In this document: piece by piece, positions 58,001 through 64,000 of the stretch
Layout of the letters: each line of letters begins with the position of its first letter
Position numbering within the stretch: position 1 is the first letter of the stretch
Assembly: GCF_001864935.2 (NCBI RefSeq)
Contig: NZ_CP126267.1
Span: 3,472,001 to 3,536,000 of the forward strand
Direction: 5' to 3'
DNA length: 64,000 bases
Source of the DNA: Curtobacterium sp. MCBA15_012
Lineage (GTDB): Bacteria; Actinomycetota; Actinomycetes; Actinomycetales; Microbacteriaceae
The notes under the pieces: model-generated
Databases searched by the model: none
The model's input: the letters and a program-made list of their open reading frames with translations, nothing else
What the model was told of the DNA's origin: nothing
Position numbers and translations under genes: made by a program

Positions 58001-58042
58001 GGGCGGGAGGCGCGGTGCCGGGCCGCCCCGCGCCTCCCGTCC
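58001..58042. repeat. Palindrome family A, copy 10
   Basis: GGGCGGGAGGCGCGG pairs with CCGCGCCTCCCGTCC with one wobble. Unlike the other copies it lies between two divergent gene starts, which a terminator alone does not explain. Confidence 0.7.
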
Positions 58043-58099
58043 GGCGGTGGGAACGACCGTCACCGCGCCCTCCGAGCCGTCCCGCGTACCGTCCGCAGC

Positions 58100-58741
58100 A
58101 TGAGCAACGTCATCGTCTTCGGCGGCCACGGCAAGGTCGCACTCCTCGCCACGCGCCTCCTCACCGACCGCGGGCACACCGTCACCTCCGTCATCCGGAA
58201 CGCCGACCAGTCGGACGAGGTGCGCGCGCACGGTGGCGAGCCCCGGATCGCGGACGTGCAGGAGCAGTCCCTCACCGACTTCGCGGACCTGGTCCGCGGG
58301 CAGGACGCCGTCCTCTGGTCGGCCGGTGCCGGTGGCGGGTCCGTCGACCGCACGTGGGCGATCGACCGGGACGCCGCCGTGCTCTCGATCCAGGGTGCCG
58401 CGCGCGCGGGCGTGGACCGGTACGTGATGGTCTCGTGGTCCGGCTCCGAGCTCGACCACGGCATCCCCCAGGACGACGACTTCTTCGCGTACGCGCAGTC
58501 GAAGATGATCGCCGACGCGGTCCTGCGCGACTCGGACCTGCAGTGGACCGTGGTGGCACCGAGCACCCTGACCGACGACGAGCCGACCGGGTCGGTCGAC
58601 TGGGACGGGTCGTCGTCGCAGGTGCCGCGCGGTGACGTCGCGCACGTGGTCGCCGACGTCCTGGAGGACCCCTACACCGCCGGTCGCACGATCCGCTTCA
58701 ACGGCGGCTCGACCCCGGTCGCGGACTTCCTCCGCGGCTGA
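58100..58741 (+). CDS. NAD(P)H-binding atypical short-chain reductase-like protein
   Basis: A 213-residue protein with NVIVFGGHGKVALLATRLLTDRGHTVTSVIRN, DAVLWSAGAGGGSV and the substrate-side segment AYAQSKMIADAVLRDSDLQWTVVAPSTL, typical of atypical SDR/NmrA-like NAD(P)H-binding proteins. It may be an oxidoreductase or redox sensor. TACCGT lies 7 nt upstream of the ATG (leaderless). Confidence 0.88.
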   Translation: MSNVIVFGGHGKVALLATRLLTDRGHTVTSVIRNADQSDEVRAHGGEPRIADVQEQSLTDFADLVRGQDAVLWSAGAGGGSVDRTWAIDRDAAVLSIQGAARAGVDRYVMVSWSGSELDHGIPQDDDFFAYAQSKMIADAVLRDSDLQWTVVAPSTLTDDEPTGSVDWDGSSSQVPRGDVAHVVADVLEDPYTAGRTIRFNGGSTPVADFLRG

Positions 58742-58808
58742 CCCGGGTCCGGGGTCCGGGGCCCGGCCCCGGGCCCCGGGTACCGCCCCCGGCCCCCGGT
58801 TCCGCGGG
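58742..58808. other. Extremely GC-rich self-complementary spacer
   Basis: A run of CCGGGG/GGCCCC-type words after the reductase gene can form several alternative hairpins and leads directly into palindrome family B copy 3. Confidence 0.5.
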
Positions 58809-58861
58809 ATGGAGCAGCAGACGTCGGGTGCGCGCCCTCTACCCGACGTCTGCTGCTCCAT
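58809..58861. repeat. Palindrome family B, copy 3
   Basis: Perfect 21-bp arms starting ATGGAGCAGCAGACGTCGGG and an 11-nt loop, between two genes on the same strand. Confidence 0.75.
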
Positions 58862-58917
58862 CGGGCCGCGCGGGCCCCGGGCGGACGGGTGTCGGTGGCG
58901 CGACCTAGCGTCGGACC

Positions 58918-59763
58918 ATGCCCGAGGGTGACTCCGTCCACCGCCTGGCCGCTCGGCTCCGTGCGACCGACGGTGCCCTCGTGGTCCGGGGCGAGCTCCG
59001 CGGCGGGCCGAGCGCGGGGACGTCCGTCGCCGGACGACGGATCACCGGGCACGCCACGCACGGCAAGCACCTGCTCACCCGGCTCGACGACGGCACCACC
59101 CTGCACACCCACATGCGGATGACGGGCTCGTGGACGGTCACCGGTCCGGGTCGCCGGATCCCGACGACCGTCGCACGGGACGCCCGGGTACGGATGGCCC
59201 TGGACGACGGGCGCACCGTGTGGGGCATCGCCCTGCCGGTGGTCGACCTCGTCCCGACGCGCGACGAACACCGGGTGGTCGGACACCTCGGTCCGGACCT
59301 GCTGGACGACGACTTCGACCGTGCCGAGGCGGTCCGGCGGATGACGGCCGACCCGGACGCGCCCGTCCGTCGGGTGCTGCTCGACCAGCGGCTCGTCGCC
59401 GGGCTCGGCAACCTCTGGGCGAACGAGCTCGGGTACGTCCGCGGTCTGCACCCCGACCGGCCGATCGGGACCGTCGACGTGCCGACGCTGCTCGACACCG
59501 CGCAGCGCATGCTCCGGCACTCGGCGACGGTGCCCGACGCGTACCAGGTCACCACCGAGCGGCTCCGGCGCGGGGAGCAGCACTGGGTGGTCGGCCGCGC
59601 CGGTCGACCGTGCCTGCGCTGCGGGTCGCGCGTCCGGGCCCGCGACGACGTCGAGGTCCCGGGGTCGCCGGCGCGACGCGTGTGGTGGTGCCCGCGGTGT
59701 CAGCCGGCAGCGGATCCGAAGGCCGCGGGCTGGGCGGCAGCTGCGCGGTCACCCGCCGGCTGA
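58918..59763 (+). CDS. Fpg/Nei family DNA glycosylase (endonuclease VIII-like)
   Basis: A 281-residue base-excision repair enzyme. It starts MPEGDSVHRLA, where Pro2 (N-terminal after Met removal) and Glu3 are the catalytic pair. The H2TH region contains LLDQRLVAGLGNLWANELGY. A zinc finger closes the protein (CLRCGSRVRA ... VWWCPRCQ). The Nei/Nei2 type removes oxidised pyrimidines and nicks the strand. TAGCGT lies 6 nt upstream of the ATG (leaderless). Confidence 0.92.
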   Translation: MPEGDSVHRLAARLRATDGALVVRGELRGGPSAGTSVAGRRITGHATHGKHLLTRLDDGTTLHTHMRMTGSWTVTGPGRRIPTTVARDARVRMALDDGRTVWGIALPVVDLVPTRDEHRVVGHLGPDLLDDDFDRAEAVRRMTADPDAPVRRVLLDQRLVAGLGNLWANELGYVRGLHPDRPIGTVDVPTLLDTAQRMLRHSATVPDAYQVTTERLRRGEQHWVVGRAGRPCLRCGSRVRARDDVEVPGSPARRVWWCPRCQPAADPKAAGWAAAARSPAG

Positions 59764-59821
59764 CCGTCGGCCACCCGGCCACCCGCGGGCTGACGGGGCA
59801 CGGAGCGGACGGCCGGCGGAC

Positions 59822-60208
59822 TCAGACGAGCCCGGCGATGCCCAGCGCCACGAGCGACAGCAGCGGCAGCGCGCCCTGGGTGGTCGCGGCCCGGCGCTTC
59901 GTCGCGTCGCTCGTGAACAGCACCAGCGCGGCGGCGAGCATGCTCGCGGTCCCGGCGACGACGAGCGTCGTCCCGACCGCGGTCCCACCGGCGGCGGCCA
60001 CGACGATGCCCACGACCACGAGCACGGCCAGGAACAGGTTGTAGAAGCCCTGGTTGAACGCGAGCCCCTTCGTCACGACGGCGTCCTCCTCGGTCGTGCC
60101 GAAGGTGGAGCGGGCGCGAGGGGTCGTCCAGAGGACGGACTCGAGCACGAAGATGTACACGTGCAGGAGCGCGGCGAGGGCTGCGAACACCAGGGCGACG
60201 ACGGTCAT
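59822..60208 (-). CDS. DUF1304 membrane protein
   Basis: A 128-residue protein with four helices. LHVYIFVLESVLWTTPRARSTFGT and GLAFNQGFYNLFLAVLVVVG are diagnostic of DUF1304. Function unknown. TAGGGT lies 6 nt upstream of the ATG (leaderless). Confidence 0.88.
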   Translation of the reverse strand: MTVVALVFAALAALLHVYIFVLESVLWTTPRARSTFGTTEEDAVVTKGLAFNQGFYNLFLAVLVVVGIVVAAAGGTAVGTTLVVAGTASMLAAALVLFTSDATKRRAATTQGALPLLSLVALGIAGLV

Positions 60209-60288
60209 GGCACGACCCTACGACGCGCCGGACGCCCGTGCCGCGACCGGCAGGCGTGGCACGCTCCCGCGGGTGCCGTGGGACGGGA

Positions 60289-60984
60289 TCAGCGGCGCGT
60301 CGTCCCCGGCAGCGGCAGCTCCCACCCGTGGTCCCACGGCTCGGTCCAGTCGAGCCGGTCGAACAGCGCGTCGAGCAGCATCGCGGTGAAGCCCCACAGC
60401 GTGTGCTCGCCACGGTCGGAGCGGACCGTGAACGCCGGACCCCGCCACTCCTGGCCGCCGCGCCGCAGGACCGTGACCCCGCGGTGTGCGGGGTCGAGCA
60501 GGTCGGCGACCGGCGTGCGGAAGACCGCGGCCGACTCCCGCTCGTCGACGACCCGGACGGGCGTCGGCTCCCGCCACCAGCCGAGCACCGGGCGCACCAG
60601 GTGGTTCGAGTGGGCGAGCGGGACGGCGGGCAGGGTGCCGAGGACCTCGACACCGGTCGGGTCGAGCCCGGTCTCCTCCCGGGCCTCGCGGAGGGCGGCG
60701 GCGGGCGCGTCCGCGTCACCCGGGTCGACGCGACCGCCCGGGAACGCGACCTCGCCGGGGTGCGACCGGAGCGTCGACGCACGCGCGAGCAGGAGCACGT
60801 CGAGGTCCCGGTGCACCGCGTCGGCGCGCGCGGGACGGCTGCTCGGGACCCGGTCGAGCACGCCGAACAGCATGAGGACGGCGGCGGCGCGGGGGTCCTC
60901 GGTGCCGGGCATCGCGGGCACGAGCGGCCCGGAGCCGACCACCGCGGCGAGCGCGGCCCGTGCGTCCTCGGCGGTCGTGCTCAC
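60289..60984 (-). CDS. CoA pyrophosphatase-like NUDIX hydrolase
   Basis: A 231-residue NUDIX enzyme. The family motif is GGRVDPGDADAPAAALREAREETGLDPTG, preceded by LRSHPGEVAFPGG, the CoA-pyrophosphatase (NudL/PCD1-like) signature. It would hydrolyse CoA or similar pyrophosphates. GTG start overlaps the stop of the CopC-domain gene (GTGA), so the two are co-translated though functionally unrelated. Confidence 0.9.
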   Translation of the reverse strand: MSTTAEDARAALAAVVGSGPLVPAMPGTEDPRAAAVLMLFGVLDRVPSSRPARADAVHRDLDVLLLARASTLRSHPGEVAFPGGRVDPGDADAPAAALREAREETGLDPTGVEVLGTLPAVPLAHSNHLVRPVLGWWREPTPVRVVDERESAAVFRTPVADLLDPAHRGVTVLRRGGQEWRGPAFTVRSDRGEHTLWGFTAMLLDALFDRLDWTEPWDHGWELPLPGTTRR

Positions 60985-61625
60985 CCCTGGTCCGTCCCGG
61001 TGACGTCCGCGGAGGCGCTCCCGGCACCGTCCGCCGTGGGTCGGCGACGCTGCACGAGGCGGGTGACGAGCACCGCGGCGAGCGCGACGACGACGATCCC
61101 ACCGAGGACCCACGGGGTGCTGCCGCCGTGCTGGTGCCCGGCGGTCGCGGCAACCGCGGTCGAGGTCGCTGCGGTCGGGGTCGGCTCGGCAGCGGGTGCC
61201 GCGGCGGACGCGGATGCGGACGGAGCGCCGGTGGGCAAGGGGGTGGTGGCCCCGGTGGACGTGAAGCGGTACTCGCCGGAGATCGGGTGCCCGTCGACGG
61301 AGACGCTCCGCCACTGCACCCGGTAGGTCCCGGGCGTCGCCAGGTCGACCGGCTTCGCGATGGTCGTCCCCGACACGCGGACCTCGCCCGAGGTGTGCTC
61401 GGCCCCGGCGGCGTCGGTCACGCTGATGACGATGCCGGTCTGCAGGCCGGACAACGGCTCCTCGGACAGCGTGAGCGTGACCACGTCGAGGTCGCCCGAC
61501 ACGGCTGCGTCCGCCGCGGGGTCCGACGACACGAGGACGTCGTGCGCCGACGCAGGACCGGCGAGGAGCACCACCGGCGCGAGCGCTGCGACGACGACGG
61601 TGGCGAGGAGGGCTCGGAGACGCAC
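60981..61625 (-). CDS. CopC-domain exported protein
   Basis: A 214-residue protein with signal peptide (MRLRALLATVVVAALAPVVL ... GPASA) and a CopC beta-sandwich beginning HDVLVSSDPAADAAV, where the mature N-terminal His28 would bind Cu(II). VDGHPISGEYRF supplies another His. A Ser/Ala/Pro linker and a C-terminal membrane helix (WVLGGIVVVALAAVLVTRLV) anchor it outside the membrane. It probably binds or delivers copper. AAGG precedes the GTG. Confidence 0.9.
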   Translation of the reverse strand: MRLRALLATVVVAALAPVVLLAGPASAHDVLVSSDPAADAAVSGDLDVVTLTLSEEPLSGLQTGIVISVTDAAGAEHTSGEVRVSGTTIAKPVDLATPGTYRVQWRSVSVDGHPISGEYRFTSTGATTPLPTGAPSASASAAAPAAEPTPTAATSTAVAATAGHQHGGSTPWVLGGIVVVALAAVLVTRLVQRRRPTADGAGSASADVTGTDQG

Positions 61626-61782
61626 GGGGGCCTTTCGTGGGGTGGCCCGGTCGGTCGCCGGGGCGGCTGGTGCCGACCGGCCCGAGCGTACCCGCGCAGG
61701 TCGGGACGCCCGCCCTGCCGCGACCGGCGCGACGCACGCCGCGCTGGACGGGTGGGTCGCGGACCGGGACGCGACCCGGCAC

Positions 61783-61826
61783 CGGACGGGAGGCGCGGGT
61801 CGGGCCCGCACCGCGCCTCCCGTCCG
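61783..61826. repeat. Palindrome family A, copy 11
   Basis: CGGACGGGAGGCGCGG and its complement form 16-bp arms with a 12-nt loop. It lies between the CopC-domain start and the LamG gene's 3' end. Confidence 0.75.
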
Positions 61827-61887
61827 CGACGCGTCGACCACACCGCAGACCGGCACCGCCGTCGCGTCGGCGCCGGTCCGGCGCGCG

Positions 61888-62874
61888 TCAGCGCCCCGCG
61901 GTGGCGTGCGCGGCGACCTGCTGCGCGGTGAGCTCCGTCGAGTACACGGCGGCGTACCGCATCGAGCCGGTGAAGGCGAAGTTGGCGGGCGCCCCGGGCC
62001 ACCCGCTGATCGTGTCGTACCCGATGCGGAAGTAACCCGTGTAGTTCTCGGCGACCTTGTAGGACGTGTTCGACGCGACCACGACCCCGTCGAGGTAGAG
62101 CCGCATCCCGTTCGTGGGCGACATCGTCGCGACCACGTGGTGCCACACGCCGTCGGTGACCGCCTTCGGCGAGGTGACCACCTGGGTGGCGCCGTTGTAG
62201 GCGCCGAACACGAGCTGGCCGGACGTGTTGACGTAGACCTGCCGGTCGTGCTGCCCCGACTGCATCACCTGGTTGCTGCCGAAGCCGATGAGCAGGCCGC
62301 CCGCCACGGTGGTGCGGAACCAGACCTCCTCGCTGAAGGTGGTCGGGTTGGCGTACGACCTCGGGGTCGAAACGAAGTTCGGCGCCGTCGTGGAGCCGTT
62401 CAGCGCGTACGAGCCGCCGGCGTCGCGCGGGCAGGCGTTCGGGTTCGGCGTCGTCGAGGTCATGCCGTTCTGGTACGTGCCGGCGGCACCCTTGCCGGAC
62501 GAGTCCGCCGCGGTCCGCGTCCCCGAGGTCTCGTCGAGGTCGTACGCGAACAGCGCGTTCGCGGCGTCCCCGGCCACCGCGGCCGTGCACGTGAAGTACG
62601 GCGCCGTGGCGGCGGTGTTCGTGGAGTCCGTGACGGTGGCGCTGAACGCCGAGCGGGTCGGCGCGAAGTGGTTCACGAGCAGGACCGCGGCGAGCGCGGC
62701 GACGAGCAGGACCGCGACCACGCGGGGGTCCCGCAGGCGGCGGAACGGGACCGCAGCGAGCAGGCGGCGGAACGGGACCGCGCCGAGCAGGCGACGGCTG
62801 GCGGCCGACCGGGTCGGGGTGGAACGACGACGGCCGTGGACCGGCTGCGCGGTGCTGAGCTGTCCGCGGTTCAC
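61888..62874 (-). CDS. Secreted LamG-domain protein (SipW-type substrate)
   Basis: A 328-residue exported protein. A basic cytoplasmic N-terminus contains two 9-residue repeats (RLLGAVPFR and RLLAAVPFR, from a 27-bp DNA duplication). A hydrophobic helix (VVAVLLVAALAAVLLV) and the post-helix stretch SAFSATVTDSTNTAATA follow, resembling SipW-processed TasA/camelysin-type proteins. The rest is a LamG jelly-roll (TTFSEEVWFRTTVAGGLLIGFG, DGVWHHVVATMSPTNGMRLYLDG). It probably binds glycans on the surface or in a matrix. GTG start overlaps the signal peptidase stop (GTGA). Confidence 0.85.
   Translation of the reverse strand: MNRGQLSTAQPVHGRRRSTPTRSAASRRLLGAVPFRRLLAAVPFRRLRDPRVVAVLLVAALAAVLLVNHFAPTRSAFSATVTDSTNTAATAPYFTCTAAVAGDAANALFAYDLDETSGTRTAADSSGKGAAGTYQNGMTSTTPNPNACPRDAGGSYALNGSTTAPNFVSTPRSYANPTTFSEEVWFRTTVAGGLLIGFGSNQVMQSGQHDRQVYVNTSGQLVFGAYNGATQVVTSPKAVTDGVWHHVVATMSPTNGMRLYLDGVVVASNTSYKVAENYTGYFRIGYDTISGWPGAPANFAFTGSMRYAAVYSTELTAQQVAAHATAGR
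62734..62787. repeat. 27-bp in-frame tandem duplication
   Basis: Two copies of a 27-bp unit beginning CAGGCGGCGGAACGGGACCG lie at 62734 and 62761 inside the N-terminal coding region of the LamG gene, giving two copies of a nine-residue peptide. Confidence 0.75.
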
Positions 62875-63755
62875 GAGGCACGCACCGGTTCGACGCGGCC
62901 GACGGCCAGGCAGGCGACCAGCGGGACGAGGCAGACGAGCACGAGGGCGACCCAACCGATCGGGTCGAGGTCGATGTTCGACGTCAGCTGGTACTGCCCG
63001 TTGTGGGTGAGCTCGTGGATGACGACGCGGCCGACCTCGCCGTCGACGAGGTGCACGGTGTTGCCGCCGTGGGCGTCGATGCGCACGGGGAACACGCCGG
63101 AGGACACCACGGTCGCCTCGACACCGTGCGGGGTGGAGGTGTTCGTGATGGTGGTCACGTTGACGAACGGCTTGAACAGGAACGCCGCGTACGCGCTCGT
63201 CAGGGCGGTGCCCGCGATCCGCAGGCAGCTGCGGGTGACGCGGTCGGTGAACGCGCTCGTCAGGGTGAGGACGATGAGCGTGCCGATGAGCAGGACCGGG
63301 GCGGCGCGGAACAGCCAGCCGATGTACGGCACGAGCAGGACCGGGGTGCCGATGACGTCGGCCTGGGTGAGCGTCCACGGGTCGGTCGCGCCGTTGATGT
63401 CACCGCGGGTGTGGAGTCCGCCGTCGGCGTCCTCCGCGATGATGCGGTGCGTGTAGACGACGCCCGGGTTGGCGGTGGTCTCGAAGGAGACGACGTCGCC
63501 GACGTGCAGGGTCGTGACGTCGACCGGCAGGTCGAGCACGAGCGTGCCGACCGGTGCGGCCTCGCCCATCGAGGGGGTCTCGACGACGAACCAGCGACCA
63601 CCGGCGGAGAGGAACAGGACCGCGGCGCCGAGCAGGACGGCGGCGACGGCGGCGACCAGCCAGGCGAGGAGGACCTCGGAGCGGCTGGTCACGCGTCCGC
63701 GCAGGTGCAGCCGGTCGAGCGTGCCGGTCAGCGGGAGCGCTGCGATCTGGCTCAT
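62871..63755 (-). CDS. Signal peptidase I, SipW/ER type
   Basis: A 294-residue membrane protease. The catalytic Ser62 lies in TPSMGEAAPVGTL. Where bacterial type I enzymes have a Lys, this protein has His103 in VVYTHRII, the Ser-His arrangement of SipW and ER-type peptidases. Extra hydrophobic segments lie near residues 140-215 and at the C-terminus. It is translationally coupled to the LamG protein gene, its likely substrate. GGAG with a 6-nt spacer precedes the ATG. Confidence 0.9.
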   Translation of the reverse strand: MSQIAALPLTGTLDRLHLRGRVTSRSEVLLAWLVAAVAAVLLGAAVLFLSAGGRWFVVETPSMGEAAPVGTLVLDLPVDVTTLHVGDVVSFETTANPGVVYTHRIIAEDADGGLHTRGDINGATDPWTLTQADVIGTPVLLVPYIGWLFRAAPVLLIGTLIVLTLTSAFTDRVTRSCLRIAGTALTSAYAAFLFKPFVNVTTITNTSTPHGVEATVVSSGVFPVRIDAHGGNTVHLVDGEVGRVVIHELTHNGQYQLTSNIDLDPIGWVALVLVCLVPLVACLAVGRVEPVRAS

Positions 63756-64000
63756 GTGGTGCTCCGGTCGGTGGTGGGCCTGCGGTGGGACGGTCGTGCG
63801 GTGGGACGGTGCTGCGTGGTGCTGTGCTGCTGTGCTGCGTGGTGCTGTGTGCGGCAGCGCCCGGCCGGAGGGGGGCGGTCGGGCGCTGCCGGTGGTGGCT
63901 CCGGCCGTCTCGTGGGGGGACGGACGGCCGGTGCCGGTCCTGGGTGGGGTGGTGGGCCCCGTCGTCCGGTCCGGGACGGTGTCACCGGACCGGCCGGGAT
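63756..64000. other. Intergenic region with three hairpins
   Basis: No gene is supported. It begins with GCTG/GTGCT-rich low-complexity sequence upstream of the signal peptidase gene. It then holds three perfect inverted repeats: GGCAGCGCCCG/complement (63853-63890), CCGGCCGTC/complement (63901-63931) and CCGGTCC/GGACCGG (63966-63993). They may be a terminator cluster for a gene beyond the window, or structured leader RNA for the signal peptidase gene. Confidence 0.55.

Overview
The window looks like chromosomal DNA of a very high-GC actinobacterium, most likely a Microbacteriaceae member close to Curtobacterium. This is an inference from G+C (roughly 70-75% by eye), codon use, a monomeric NADP isocitrate dehydrogenase, an actinobacterial stand-alone PolA-type polymerase, an FBP-domain protein, a DtxR/IdeR-type iron box and the gene repertoire. 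About 70 protein genes were identified. I found no rRNA, tRNA, CRISPR array, phage or complete insertion sequence.

Layout. 1-3.1 kb (minus): kdp potassium-pump operon with an extra 27-residue membrane peptide upstream of kdpF. 3.2-4.4 kb: a promoter and a terminator-like hairpin directly upstream of an Abi_2/AbiF-type HEPN protein. 4.4-5.8 kb: divergent WYL regulator and VOC-fold protein around a perfect dyad. 5.9-7.5 kb: 23S rRNA methyltransferase and a maltokinase-cap-like protein. 7.7-12 kb: phosphopantetheinyl transferase plus a three-domain carboxylic acid reductase. 12-18 kb: aldo/keto reductase, Ser/Thr kinase, PAP2 phosphatase and DNA polymerase. 18-21 kb: iron-siderophore ABC operon behind an iron box. 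21-27 kb: serine dehydratase, shikimate dehydrogenase, SRPBCC/phytoene-desaturase-like pair, TetR. 27.5-31.3 kb: a four-gene OpuC-type osmoprotectant ABC operon. 31.5-37.8 kb: small metabolic, regulatory and hypothetical genes. 37.8-48.7 kb: isocitrate dehydrogenase, M23 peptidase, CNNM/CBS protein, XRE regulator, methyltransferase, FBP protein with a short leader ORF, NCS2 permease, aldo/keto reductase. 49.1-50.1 kb: MarR/NTF2-like divergent pair with two matching operators. 50.1-51.65 kb: an AT-richer islet encoding a small membrane peptide and an unknown secreted protein. 51.9-61.6 kb: thioesterase, YdeI-like protein, aldo/keto reductase, SGNH hydrolase, PQQ-type sugar dehydrogenase, epimerase, DUF4126, NAD(P)-binding protein, Nei glycosylase, DUF1304, NUDIX and CopC. 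61.9-63.8 kb: a SipW-like signal peptidase with a secreted LamG protein.

Regulation. At least 22 genes or short ORFs carry a TAnnnT hexamer 6-7 nt upstream of their start codon with no Shine-Dalgarno sequence. Leaderless transcription therefore looks routine here, and I used the pattern to choose starts. Overlapping GTGA/ATGA junctions mark the kdp, iron and opuC operons. Two families of dispersed intergenic palindromes (11 and 3 copies) sit mainly at gene 3' ends.

The most interesting candidates are the Abi protein with its upstream hairpin RNA, the leader ORF before the FusB-like FBP gene, the AT-richer membrane/secreted gene pair, and the palindrome families.
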